Shown piece by piece: positions 41,564-50,405 of a stretch of DNA of 64,000 nucleotides (position 1 is its first letter; each line of letters begins with the position of its first letter). The notes beneath the pieces are model-generated. The model did not search any database, was not told the origin of the DNA, and saw only the letters and a program-made list of their open reading frames with translations. This stretch comes from CAYUVH01 sp964448135 (GTDB lineage Bacteria; Verrucomicrobiota; Verrucomicrobiia; Limisphaerales; UBA8199): the NCBI GenBank assembly GCA_964448135.1, contig CAYUVH010000049.1, positions 124,001-188,000 of the forward strand, given 5' to 3'. A program made the translations under genes and the position numbers.

Positions 41564-41631
41564 CCTCTCCTTTCCTCTTTCATTTTGGCGCGCCTCAAGT
41601 GGCGCGCCAAAATGAAAGAGGAAAGGAGAGG
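41564..41631. repeat. perfect 31-bp-arm inverted repeat
   Basis: Arms 41564-41594 and 41601-41631 are exact reverse complements around a 6-nt spacer (TCAAGT). The inner ends are the palindrome GGCGCGCC on each side; the outer parts are polypyrimidine/polypurine (CCTCTCCTTTCCTCTTTC). Perfect identity over 31 bp suggests recent origin or active maintenance. Transcription in either direction would yield a very stable hairpin. Confidence 0.9.
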
Positions 41632-41760
41632 TGGGGTGGTTGGGCGTCTTACCTGGGGCGTCGCTCGCGGACTCGCTTCGCCCCAGGCTGGTATATTTCG
41701 TCCCTTCAGGACTTTTGGGCTTTGGTCGCGCTATGGCGAAGCGAAAGTGGTATGACAATT

Positions 41761-41824
41761 GAAACCGTTGAAACGGTTTCAAAGGCATCGGGGGTTCGGC
41801 AACCCCGCACTGAAGTGCGGGGTT
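41761..41824. repeat. cluster of three small hairpins
   Basis: GAAACCGTT/AACGGTTTC with a 2-nt loop (41761-41780), GGGGTT/AACCCC with a CGGC loop (41791-41806) and AACCCCGCACT/AGTGCGGGGTT with a 2-nt loop (41801-41824). The second and third share AACCCC and cannot form together. They begin 20 bp past the GH20 stop on the minus strand and lack a U-tract. Likely a composite repetitive palindrome. Confidence 0.75.
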
Positions 41825-41844
41825 AATGAGAGGGGCCCGTTCTC

Positions 41845-43899
41845 CTACTTCACCTTGGGCCGGATCACATCAATGGAGGGGAAGGGTTCGCCTTCTTTCC
41901 AGCCTTGGAAGACATTGGCGAGGAGGAGTTTTTGGACGGTGGTCCAGTAATCCCATTCGGCGTCCCAGCGGTAGAGGGCGCTTTGGAGGCGGAAGGGGGT
42001 GGCTTCTTCGAGCCAGGCCTGGCGGTAGTCTTCGCGGAGTTCGCTGATCATTTCGCGGAGGTCGGTGAGCATGCCGTAGGTGGTGGAGTTCATCTGGTTG
42101 CCGAGGTAGAGCTGGATGAGTTCTTTCTTCGGATTGTCATGGAGCTGGCGGAAGTAGTCGGTCCATTCGAGGACGTAGAGGCTTTTCATGCCGAGGTAGT
42201 CGAAGAGGCGGGCGGCAAGGACGTAGGCTTTGAGGCTGGGATCGTTGGAGATGCGCATGGCGCGTTGGAGGCGTTCCTGGGCGCTCTCGGCGAGGAGGCG
42301 GGCGCGGCGGAGTTCTTTTTCGCCGGCTTGCAGTTTTTTGAGGTGGCCGGGGGCGAGGGGATCGGTCCAGAGGGCGGATTGGGAGGTGCTGCCGAGGGTG
42401 TCCTGAATGATGTCTTCGACGGTGGAAAGTTCTTCGAGGGCGAGGGCAACTTCTGCGGCGATAGTGGGGGGATACATGATCGAGCAGTAATCGCGGAAGA
42501 AGGTGTTGGTGTTGACCAGGTCGGATTGCCAGGCGGCGGCGCCACCGAAGGCGATGCCGGGGTAGACCTGGCGGTAGATGGTCTGGCGGCTGTCGGTCCA
42601 GGTGGTGTTCATCATGCCGAGGGTGTTGAACTTTCTGCCGGCGGCGAGGAATTCGTTGATGTTGTAGAAGGAGCGGTGGTAGTCGGGGAAGAGTTCGTTC
42701 CAACCCCAAACGCCGGGGGTGACGACGGTGGGTACGCCGCGGGAAGCAAGGGGTTCGATGAAGGGGGCGTAGTTGGTGCGCTCTTCGTAAATCCAGGGAT
42801 AGGCGATGACGCCGGGTGGGATGTCGGCGATGAGTTCGGGATGGTTGGAAAGGGTGCTGGCGCCCTGGTCGATGTCCGCGAAGAAACCGACGCGTTTGCC
42901 GTGGGCTTTGGCGCGGGCGTTGATGTGGGCGAGGACTTCCATGAAACCTTTGAAGGGATCCTTGCCCGAGACGACCCCGATTTTGCCGAGCGACCAGGGT
43001 TCGTCGAAGCCGACGTGATACCAGGGGCTGGGGAAGAGATCCATGGTCTGGTCCATCCAATTATCTATGATGGAGAGCATCTTCGGATTGCGCGGATCGA
43101 ATTCGCCGCCGTAGCGCGGGAGGCCGAGGTCGGCGTATTTTTCGAAGCGGAAGAGATTATGCATGTGGCCGTAGAGCTCCATGGTGGGGATGACGTCCAT
43201 GTGGCGCTGGAGAGCGTATTCGATGATGTGGCGGACGTCGGCCTTGGTGAGGCGGCCGTTGGGATTCACGACGTCGTAGCCTTCGAACTCGATGCTGGCT
43301 TCGGTGTAGAAGTAGAATTGGTTGAGCTTGAAGCGGACCATGAGGTCGATCTGGCGTTCGACCTCGGAGACGCGGAGCAGTTCGCCTTCGCTGAAATCGA
43401 TCATGGTGCCGCGATAGGCGAGCGAGGGCCAATCCTTGATCTCGGCGAAGGGCAGGGCGGCATTGGTGCCGGAGCCTTCGATCATCTGGAGGAGGGTCTG
43501 CACGCCGTAGAAAACGCCGGCGGAAGTTTTGCCGGTGATCTCGACGCCGCCGGCGGTGACTTTAAGGGTGTAGGATTCGCGGGAGTCGGGGCCGGGTTTT
43601 TCCATGTCGGCGGGCAGCGCGCCGCCTTGGGTGAGGGATTTGAGCACGATGCATTTGCCCAAGGGTCGCTTTTTGACTTCGACGTCCGATTTGCTTATTT
43701 CGCCGAGCCGAAACGCGAGTTGGTCCGCGGCGAATTTGTCCTCGGCGCCCGGGGAAGAGGCGAAGGAGATGGCGAGGCCTTTCAAGGGCAGGGTGCCATT
43801 GTCGTAGCGGACTTGCTGCGGACGGGGCAGCAAGGGGCTGTGATCGGCCAGCGCGACGAGGGCAGGCAGAATGAATAGGCAAAAGCAGATGCGTTTCAT
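41845..43899 (-). CDS. GH20-family beta-N-acetylhexosaminidase-like enzyme
   Basis: 684 residues with signal peptide MKRICFCLFILPALVALA. Residues about 20-150 form the GH20b-like N-terminal domain (LLPRPQQVRYDNGTLPL, KTSAGVFYGVQTLLQMIEG). The catalytic barrel follows from about 158 (DWPSLAYRGTMIDFSEGE), with the acidic pair D299-E300 in YHVGFDEPW; GH20 enzymes use an Asp-Glu pair for substrate-assisted cleavage of terminal GlcNAc or GalNAc. A helical C-terminal region of about 200 residues is unassigned. Likely periplasmic or extracellular removal of amino sugars. The match to canonical HxGGDE is imperfect (VGFDE), so a distant subfamily is possible. Confidence 0.85.
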   Translation of the reverse strand: MKRICFCLFILPALVALADHSPLLPRPQQVRYDNGTLPLKGLAISFASSPGAEDKFAADQLAFRLGEISKSDVEVKKRPLGKCIVLKSLTQGGALPADMEKPGPDSRESYTLKVTAGGVEITGKTSAGVFYGVQTLLQMIEGSGTNAALPFAEIKDWPSLAYRGTMIDFSEGELLRVSEVERQIDLMVRFKLNQFYFYTEASIEFEGYDVVNPNGRLTKADVRHIIEYALQRHMDVIPTMELYGHMHNLFRFEKYADLGLPRYGGEFDPRNPKMLSIIDNWMDQTMDLFPSPWYHVGFDEPWSLGKIGVVSGKDPFKGFMEVLAHINARAKAHGKRVGFFADIDQGASTLSNHPELIADIPPGVIAYPWIYEERTNYAPFIEPLASRGVPTVVTPGVWGWNELFPDYHRSFYNINEFLAAGRKFNTLGMMNTTWTDSRQTIYRQVYPGIAFGGAAAWQSDLVNTNTFFRDYCSIMYPPTIAAEVALALEELSTVEDIIQDTLGSTSQSALWTDPLAPGHLKKLQAGEKELRRARLLAESAQERLQRAMRISNDPSLKAYVLAARLFDYLGMKSLYVLEWTDYFRQLHDNPKKELIQLYLGNQMNSTTYGMLTDLREMISELREDYRQAWLEEATPFRLQSALYRWDAEWDYWTTVQKLLLANVFQGWKEGEPFPSIDVIRPKVK

Positions 43900-44215
43900 G
43901 GGGAAGTTCTAGCGGGTCAAGCGACGAATAGCACGGATTTGTTTTGCGTCCAGTTGAGCCGAGGGCGCAGCTTGACTCGGGCACGAAGAGAGGGGCCGAA
44001 ACGAGGCAATTTGAAACCACGGATGGACACGGATTAACACGGATGGAAAAACACAGGCCTGATTCGTGACCCGTAATTTCCCGGAAGGGGGTTTCCGTGA
44101 TCTCCGGAATTGAAGGTTTCGACCTGTGAAATTAATGTCGTCATGAGGTACCCCACTGGCTAGGGCTTCCAATGAGGGCTATGCAGTACGAAGTTGACCG
44201 ACGAGTTGAAATTAT
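43900..44215. other. intergenic region with CACGGAT repeats
   Basis: 316 bp between divergent genes. It holds a phased CACGGAT triple repeat at 44018-44046 and otherwise unremarkable sequence. It should contain promoters for the GH20 gene (near 43900-43950) and the beta-helix gene (44150-44210). No gene seen. Confidence 0.5.
44018..44046. repeat. three phased CACGGAT repeats
   Basis: CACGGAT occurs at 44018, 44028 and 44038, exactly 10 bp apart. This motif run is widespread in intergenic DNA of environmental bacteria and is most likely an interspersed repeat. Confidence 0.7.
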
Positions 44216-45850
44216 ATGTCACAAATCGTGCATGGCGAAGCAGGCCAGGCCGGAGCCCGGACATTTTCCAGCCTGCCTGGGCGGCGGATTCTAAGTGCGA
44301 GTTTTCTGGCGGCAATGCTGCTGTGGGCTTCCTTTTCCCACGCGGCGGGCAATTTTGTCGTAACCAGCCTGGCGGATTCCGGGCCGGGCTCCCTGCGTAG
44401 CTGCATGTCTGATGCGATCGCCGCCGGCGGTGGCGACATTACTTTTTCGAACATCAGCGGCACCATTGTGATCCAAACGAATCTTCCGGGGATCGTGCAG
44501 CCTTTGAATATCATCGGCCCGGGATCGTCGGTGCTGGCGGTTAGTGGTAACTTGAACTACCGGATATTTCGCAGCTTCCCGGGAGTGACTTGGTCGATTT
44601 CAGGCCTCACCATCAAGGATGGAAAACCCTGGTGCGAGGATGGCAATGTCTGGACCCGCTCCGGCTGCGACGGCGGCGGGATTCTGAACCAGGGCAATCT
44701 CACCATTTCGGACTGCTGGATCTTGAATAACAAGGTTCAGAACTCATTGGTCAACGAAAGCGGCGGAGGCATATGGTCGAGCGGAAGCCTGACGATGAGC
44801 AATGTCCTAGTGCAGGGTAATTCCGCGTTTTCCCGGGGAGGTGGGGTATTGGCCCTCGGGGATCTCACCATGAAAAACTGTATCGTGTCGGGTAATGGCA
44901 GCCATGATTTCACCGGCGGAATTGTCTGTGCCGCCAATACTTCGATAACCAAGAGCGCCATCAAGAACAACGGCAGTGGAGAGATTGGCGGGCTGGAGGT
45001 GACGGGTGGGATTGCGGTGGTCACTGACTCCTGCATCACCAGCAATGGTTCAGCCATCTATGGTCCCGGTGGCGGAATCGTGAACCGAGCGACGCTTTAC
45101 CTGACCAACTGCACCGTGAGCGGAAATCGGAGTGATCAGGGTCAGGGCTCGGCCATCGTGAATCGCGGCAATCTTACGGCGGTAAATTGCACGATCGTCT
45201 CGAATTTGGTGACGTACCCATCCACCGGAGCGGCGGTCAGCAATTATCCCAGCGCCGTGTTTTTTGCCAAAAACTCCCTCATCGCCAACAATCTGGCTGG
45301 CACGGCGAAGCCTGTGGCGCCCGGGATCGATTTCGCGGGTATCCTCAACTCCGGGGGCTGCAACCTGATCCGGTTGACCAATGCCGTCACTGTCATCATC
45401 GGCGATCCGTCTGGGAATATATACGGTCGCGATCCACTGCTCGGTCCCCTGGTGAATAATGGTGGCCTGACTTTGAGTCATGCTCTCCTTCCCGGCAGCC
45501 CCGCATTGGACGCTGGCAACTCCTCGGGTGCCCCCGGGACGGATCAGGAAGGACTTTCCCGCCCCCAGGGACAGAACGTGGACATCGGTGCATTCGAGGC
45601 GATTTGCGCTCAATGCGGCCCGTTGTTGATCACGCAATGCCATAGAAATTCCGATGGGACAGTGCAATTGACCGCGTCGGGAATTCCCGGTGATCAGTGT
45701 GTGGTCCTGGGGTCCGTGGACGCAGTTGGCTGGGCGCCGGTAGGCTCGGCGACCAATGTGGCGGGCACGCTTTCGTTTACGGATACCACCAGCGCCGGGG
45801 TCCCCAATCGCTTTTATCGACTACAAAAGGTTGGCCCGATCCTGCCATGA
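44216..45850 (+). CDS. secreted right-handed beta-helix protein (choice-of-anchor Q-like)
   Basis: 544 residues with a late signal segment (ILSASFLAAMLLWASFSHAA, about residues 25-44). The mature part opens with VTSLADSGPGSLRSCMSDAI, then many short coils of the pattern G-G-G-I-x-N-x-G-x-L-T-I-x-x-C, which build a parallel beta-helix. A choice-of-anchor Q-like stretch follows (DPLLGPLVNNGGLTLSHALL, PGSPALDAG, RPQGQNVDIGAFE). The last 80 residues (GPLLITQCHRNSDGTVQLTA to FYRLQKVGPILP) form a separate domain shared almost exactly with the downstream paralogue. Probably extracellular; a carbohydrate or adhesion role is inferred. It is followed by its paralogue after 65 bp. Confidence 0.87.
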   Translation: MSQIVHGEAGQAGARTFSSLPGRRILSASFLAAMLLWASFSHAAGNFVVTSLADSGPGSLRSCMSDAIAAGGGDITFSNISGTIVIQTNLPGIVQPLNIIGPGSSVLAVSGNLNYRIFRSFPGVTWSISGLTIKDGKPWCEDGNVWTRSGCDGGGILNQGNLTISDCWILNNKVQNSLVNESGGGIWSSGSLTMSNVLVQGNSAFSRGGGVLALGDLTMKNCIVSGNGSHDFTGGIVCAANTSITKSAIKNNGSGEIGGLEVTGGIAVVTDSCITSNGSAIYGPGGGIVNRATLYLTNCTVSGNRSDQGQGSAIVNRGNLTAVNCTIVSNLVTYPSTGAAVSNYPSAVFFAKNSLIANNLAGTAKPVAPGIDFAGILNSGGCNLIRLTNAVTVIIGDPSGNIYGRDPLLGPLVNNGGLTLSHALLPGSPALDAGNSSGAPGTDQEGLSRPQGQNVDIGAFEAICAQCGPLLITQCHRNSDGTVQLTASGIPGDQCVVLGSVDAVGWAPVGSATNVAGTLSFTDTTSAGVPNRFYRLQKVGPILP

Positions 45851-45915
45851 GACGGTGGGTTAAATCGGGTATACCACGGCGCCGTGGAGGCAACCTGAAC
45901 TCTTTTTTTACTGAT

Positions 45916-47586
45916 ATGAAAACAATTCTCGCAATCTGTCTGACTGCAGGGCTTTCGTGGGCCGTGCCTTCGTACGGGGCGACGAATGTCGTGACCACCC
46001 TCGCGGATTCGGGGCCGGGCTCGTTGCGTAGTGCGATCTTGGATGCCAATGGGCTTGGAGGTGGGAGCATCACATTTCAAGTCAATGGCACGATCACGTT
46101 GGGTTCCGCGCTGCCGCCCTTCGCCGCGAACATTGATGTCTGGGGGCCGGGGACGAATCTGCTCGTCGTCAGTGGCAGCAACAAATTCAAGATTTTCTCG
46201 ACGCTCGCCAGCACGACGAACACCCTGGCGAATCTCACCGTGGCAAACGGGTGGGGGCCGGCGCCATTCTCCATGCAGAGGTTTGTGGCGTCCGGCATTG
46301 CCAACACGGGTACGCTGGCGGTGTTGAATTGCCTAGTTCGCAACTGTACCAATGACGGCTCCAGCGGCATGGCGATTTACAATGAAGGCACGATTGCGCT
46401 GAAAGGCTGCATGATAGCTGATTGCGGGTCATTTTTCACTACCTATAGTTCGCAAGGTGCCGGTCTTTGTAACAATTACGGTGCTACTGCGACCATGGAA
46501 GACTGTGTGGTGACGCGTTGCCGGGCGCGAAATGGGGGAGGAGTTTCAAACCATGGACAGCTCAAGCTGATACGGACGTTGATCTATCGCTGCGCGAACG
46601 ATTGGTCGCAGGGCAATGCCGCGGGCATTTTCAATTGGGCTGATCTGACCATGGTGAGCTGTTCTGTTTCGAACAACGGAGGTGGATGGAGCGGGGGCGG
46701 TATCTATAGCCTCGGAACACTGGCGGCCACGAACACGACGTTCATGGGCAATGGCGGACAGGTCGGCGGCGGGCTCCTTTTGAGTGGCAACGCCTCGCTT
46801 TCCGGTTGCACCATAGCCAACAACTACAGTGATCAGGGCGGCGGCATCTTTAGCAGCGGCAGCCTCTATATTGAGAATTGTACCATCAGTGGAAACCGCC
46901 TCGGCTATACGGGCTGGGGCAACAGCCTCGGCGCCGGTGCGATTTGGAACGCGGGAACAATGCAGGCCAACTCCTGCACGGTGATTTCGAATGCCGCGAA
47001 AAACTTCGGTGCCATTACCAACAGCGGCACGTTTTCCGCCATCAACTGCATCTTTGCGCGGAATAGCACCAACGACTTTCAAGGGCCGTTGACATCCCAG
47101 GGATACAATCTCATCCAAAATCCGGTTGCCTGCGCGATTACTGGAAATTCCACCGGCAATTTGCTCTCCGTGGATCCATTGCTGGGGCCGCTGCAGGATA
47201 ACGGCGGGCCTACGTGGACGCATGCGTTGCTGGCAGGCAGCCCGGCCACGGATGCTGGCGCTGTTTTGGGCGCGTCGGCGACGGATGAGCGCGGAGTTTC
47301 CCGGCCGCAGGGGCAGCGTCCGGACATTGGGGCTTTCGAAGTTGTCTGTCCCGAATGTGGTCCGCTGTTGATCACGCAATGCCATCGCAATGCTGATGGC
47401 AGCGTACAACTTACGGCGTCGGGAACTCCGGGCGACGAATGTAAGGTACTGGGTTCACCGGACGCGCTTGCCTGGTCGCAAGTGGGCTCGGCGACGAATG
47501 TTGCGGGAACGCTTTCCTTTACAGACACCACGAGTGCCGGTGTCCCCAATCGTTTCTACCGGCTGCAAAAAGTTGGTCCGTTATAG
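45916..47586 (+). CDS. secreted right-handed beta-helix protein, tandem paralogue
   Basis: 556 residues from ATG at 45916 with signal peptide TILAICLTAGLSWAVPSYGA. It has the same plan as the upstream gene: VTTLADSGPGSLRSAILDAN opening, glycine-rich beta-helix coils (GGGVSNHGQLKLIRT, GGGIFSSGSLYIENCTISGN), DPLLGPLQDNGGPTWTHALL, RPQGQRPDIGAFE and the C-terminal domain from GPLLITQCHRNADGSVQLTA to FYRLQKVGPL. The C-terminal domain is more alike between the two than the helical parts, pointing to duplication followed by divergence or to gene conversion. The next gene starts 15 bp downstream. Confidence 0.87.
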   Translation: MKTILAICLTAGLSWAVPSYGATNVVTTLADSGPGSLRSAILDANGLGGGSITFQVNGTITLGSALPPFAANIDVWGPGTNLLVVSGSNKFKIFSTLASTTNTLANLTVANGWGPAPFSMQRFVASGIANTGTLAVLNCLVRNCTNDGSSGMAIYNEGTIALKGCMIADCGSFFTTYSSQGAGLCNNYGATATMEDCVVTRCRARNGGGVSNHGQLKLIRTLIYRCANDWSQGNAAGIFNWADLTMVSCSVSNNGGGWSGGGIYSLGTLAATNTTFMGNGGQVGGGLLLSGNASLSGCTIANNYSDQGGGIFSSGSLYIENCTISGNRLGYTGWGNSLGAGAIWNAGTMQANSCTVISNAAKNFGAITNSGTFSAINCIFARNSTNDFQGPLTSQGYNLIQNPVACAITGNSTGNLLSVDPLLGPLQDNGGPTWTHALLAGSPATDAGAVLGASATDERGVSRPQGQRPDIGAFEVVCPECGPLLITQCHRNADGSVQLTASGTPGDECKVLGSPDALAWSQVGSATNVAGTLSFTDTTSAGVPNRFYRLQKVGPL

Positions 47587-47601
47587 TGACACTTCTTTTC
47601 C

Positions 47602-48666
47602 ATGAGAACAATCCTGACCGGTCTGTGGTGTATTGCATTAGTTCTTTTCGCGGAATGCGCTCAAGCGCAGTCTGCGCCAGTGCTTGGAGTGCAGGCAAGC
47701 GGCGGGCATGCTTATCTCCAAATTACAGGAGACATCGGCGCCGGTTGCACGATTCAGTATCGCGACAACACTTCGGCAACCAATATCTGGCAATTTTTCA
47801 CCAACTTGGCGCGATTGACAACCAGTCCGATGGTAATAGCCGAACTGCAGAATGGTTCGCCCCAGCGCCTGTTCCGCGCATTCTGTGTTCAAACACCCAC
47901 GAATGTAATCCCCATCACGAATATGGTTTGGATTCCAGCCGGAACTTTTTTAATGGGCAGCCCAACGAGCGAAAGCATGCGCGATCCAAGCGGAGGGGAG
48001 GCGCTCCATCCGGTGACACTGACGCGGGGTTTTTACATGGGTCAATTTGAGGTGACCCAGGGACAGTACCTATCCGTTATCGGTACCAACCCAAGCTATT
48101 TTACTCCCGCCAAAGGGTATCCCCAGGATTTGAGCCTGCCCGTGGAGCAAATTAGCTACACCAACGCGACGAATTTTTGTGCGATATTGACCCAACAGGA
48201 GATTGCCGCGGGTCATTTGTCCGCCGGTTGGGCTTATCGCCTGCCAACCGAGGCCGAATGGGAGTACGCCTGCCGGGCAGGGACAACGACCGCGGTGCCT
48301 TACGGAAATTTGATCCTTACGAGCATCGCTAATTTTGACGGCTTCAAGAACTACTCTGCTTCCTCGTACAGTTGGATTGGTGGAGGGGTCTACCTGGGCA
48401 GGACAACGTCAGTAGGCAGCTATCAGGCGAATCCATGGGGATTGTACGATATGTGCGGCAACGTTGCGGAATGGTGCTGTGACTGGCTGCCGCACATTTA
48501 CCCTACCGATGCTGTGACCGATCCACACGGCACGGCCATCGGGCTGCGTGGAGGTAGCTGGCACGAAGGTGGAGAATTCTGTCGAGCTGCAGCCCGTTAC
48601 AGCTGGTATCCATATGCCAACAGCTACAACGGTTTTCGTGTGGTTCTGGCGCCCGTGGTGCAATAG
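47602..48666 (+). CDS. secreted SUMF1/FGE-fold protein lacking the FGE cysteine pair
   Basis: 354 residues with signal peptide TILTGLWCIALVLFAECAQA. An N-terminal 80-residue domain (GVQASGGHAYLQITGDIGAG, then RLFRAF) is of the type seen at the ends of Verrucomicrobia secreted proteins. The SUMF1 domain (about 108-350) follows: MVWIPAGTFLMGS, RGFYMGQFEVTQGQYLSVIG, YRLPTEAEWEYACRAGT, NPWGLYDMCGNVAEWCCDW and RGGSWHEGGEFCRAAAR. True FGE has two copper-binding cysteines five residues apart after RGGSW; here only one Cys is present. It is therefore probably not a sulfatase-activating enzyme, although a sulfatase gene follows. Confidence 0.87.
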   Translation: MRTILTGLWCIALVLFAECAQAQSAPVLGVQASGGHAYLQITGDIGAGCTIQYRDNTSATNIWQFFTNLARLTTSPMVIAELQNGSPQRLFRAFCVQTPTNVIPITNMVWIPAGTFLMGSPTSESMRDPSGGEALHPVTLTRGFYMGQFEVTQGQYLSVIGTNPSYFTPAKGYPQDLSLPVEQISYTNATNFCAILTQQEIAAGHLSAGWAYRLPTEAEWEYACRAGTTTAVPYGNLILTSIANFDGFKNYSASSYSWIGGGVYLGRTTSVGSYQANPWGLYDMCGNVAEWCCDWLPHIYPTDAVTDPHGTAIGLRGGSWHEGGEFCRAAARYSWYPYANSYNGFRVVLAPVVQ

Positions 48667-48767
48667 CGAGCATGAGTTCGACGCTGCCTGACGGCGCTGC
48701 GCTCCGTTGCGACTGGCGGTGATTTGGTGTTGGCAACACTCCCCGTTGCGGCATCCTGCCCAGTGCC

Positions 48768-50399
48768 ATGCATTACCGCATATTGGGGCTGATTCTTGTG
48801 GTGAGCTTGTTCCGTGCTTCGGGCGCGGAAACTGCGCCCTCCGCAGTCAACAAACGCCCAAACGTCCTCTTCATCATTTGCGATGATCTGAATCGCTACG
48901 TTTTGCATGAGAAGAATCTGCCCCAGCCCAAGACGCCGAACATAGACGGGCTCGCCAAGAGCGGTGTGACGTTTGCGAATAATCATGCGGTCACCCCGGT
49001 GTGCGGCCCTTCGCGGACGTGCTTTTGGACTGGCGTCTATCCGCAATGGCACCAAAACTACGACATCTGGAAATGGGATAGCGTGCCGCTGCTGAAGAAC
49101 TCTGTGCCGATGCAGCAGCACTTCCTGAACAACGGTTACGAGGTTTATGGTACGGGGAAGCTTTTCCATGAGGGGGCGGGCGGATCGTTTTACACGAAGT
49201 TTGGCATCCCGCCGAATTACGGTCCGTGGCCTTGGAAGGGCAAGGGGTCGGAGGCGGACACGGCGCATCCGGGGCAGACGGAGATGTTCACTCCCACTCT
49301 GCCGCAACGGATCCAGCGCGATCTGAATTTTGGGCCGCTGTCGAATGTGCCGAATTGGAAGTCGGACCCTGCGGGAGAATTTCCGGGTTACAACGGCTGG
49401 CGAGATTTCGGCAAGCCGTGGCGGTATGTGAATGACGAGGAGCGGGACCTGATGCCGGATGAGATTTCGGCGCAGTTTGCCGTGGACGTGTTGAAACAGA
49501 AGCACGACCAGCCGTTTTTTCTCGGCGTCGGTTTCATCCGCCCGCATACGCCGCTTTATGCGCCGAAGAAATATTTCGACCGCTTCCCGCTCGCCAGTGT
49601 TCAATTGCCTCCGCATCTCACGAACGACCTGGCCGATTGCGCGACGATTTTGAAAGAGCGCTGGCTGTTGGGTTCGCAGAAGTATCACACGCTCATGGCG
49701 GCGGGTGGCGACGAAATGCTGCGGCAGTGGGTGCAGGCCTACCTGGCATGCATGGCGTTCGCCGACGAGCAAGTGGGCAAGGTGCTCACCGCACTGAACG
49801 AGAGTCCTTACCGCAGCAACACGATCGTGGTGCTTATCGGCGACAACGGGTATCACCTCGGGGAAAAGGATTGTGTGCAGAAGTGGAACCTCTGGGAGGA
49901 GTCCACGCACGTGCCGCTATTCATGCGCGTCCCGGGCGCGGCTACCGGGGCTGTTTGCACAAAGCCAACCTCTCTGATTGATCTCTATCCGACGCTGATC
50001 GAGCTTTGCGGCCTGCCCAAATCTCCCAATGCTGGCAAGAGCGAAGCGCCTTTGGGTGGGCACTCGCTCGGTGGGCTCTTGAGGGATCCGGTTCACGGAA
50101 GACGGGAAGGCCCGGCCGCGGTGCTGTCCGTGGTTGGCAATCAACCGAACGGACCGGCTGGGACCGGCCCGCACTATTCGATGCGTACGGAGAAGTGGCG
50201 TTACACTTTGTGCAGCGACGGGGAGGAAGAGCTGTATGACCATTTAAAGGACCCAAATGAATGGACCAACCTCGCCAGCAAACCGGACTACGGGAAAACG
50301 AAACAAGAACTTCGCGCGCAGCTCGACAAGATGGTGAAGGATTCCACCGGGCCCGGGCAGTCAAAAGCCGCACCGCCTAAAAAAGCAAAAAAGCGCTGA
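48768..50399 (+). CDS. type I (FGly) sulfatase, iduronate-2-sulfatase-like
   Basis: 543 residues with a signal peptide (ILGLILVVSLFRASGAE). FGly motif CGPSR (C79-R83) in NNHAVTPVCGPSRTCFWTG; metal-site Asp pair in NVLFIICDDLN (D39, D40); GTGKLFHEG, FFLGVGFIRPHTPLYAP and VVLIGDNGYHLGEKD. These stretches are typical of the iduronate-2-sulfatase/choline-sulfatase-like branch. The Lys-rich C-terminal tail (KAAPPKKAKKR) is probably disordered. It lies 101 bp after the SUMF1 gene. It needs an FGE-type activator not visible in this window. Confidence 0.93.
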   Translation: MHYRILGLILVVSLFRASGAETAPSAVNKRPNVLFIICDDLNRYVLHEKNLPQPKTPNIDGLAKSGVTFANNHAVTPVCGPSRTCFWTGVYPQWHQNYDIWKWDSVPLLKNSVPMQQHFLNNGYEVYGTGKLFHEGAGGSFYTKFGIPPNYGPWPWKGKGSEADTAHPGQTEMFTPTLPQRIQRDLNFGPLSNVPNWKSDPAGEFPGYNGWRDFGKPWRYVNDEERDLMPDEISAQFAVDVLKQKHDQPFFLGVGFIRPHTPLYAPKKYFDRFPLASVQLPPHLTNDLADCATILKERWLLGSQKYHTLMAAGGDEMLRQWVQAYLACMAFADEQVGKVLTALNESPYRSNTIVVLIGDNGYHLGEKDCVQKWNLWEESTHVPLFMRVPGAATGAVCTKPTSLIDLYPTLIELCGLPKSPNAGKSEAPLGGHSLGGLLRDPVHGRREGPAAVLSVVGNQPNGPAGTGPHYSMRTEKWRYTLCSDGEEELYDHLKDPNEWTNLASKPDYGKTKQELRAQLDKMVKDSTGPGQSKAAPPKKAKKR

Positions 50400-50405
50400 G
50401 CGGGG

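Larger units (their letters stand above)
41389..41844. other. palindrome-rich intergenic region
   Basis: 456 bp between the zinc-ribbon gene start and the GH20 gene stop. It holds a 31-bp-arm perfect hairpin (41564-41631) and a cluster of smaller hairpins (41761-41824). No gene. The hairpins lie 3' of the GH20 gene on its strand and 5' of the zinc-ribbon gene. Confidence 0.6.

Noticed and set aside
41905..43878. Plus-strand frame of about 650 codons opposite the GH20 gene
   Set aside because: It mirrors the GH20 gene in the antisense frame and is extremely rich in Glu, Gly, Val and Asp.
47602..48666. Annotation as a true formylglycine-generating enzyme
   Set aside because: The paired active-site cysteines are not present and the protein is secreted.
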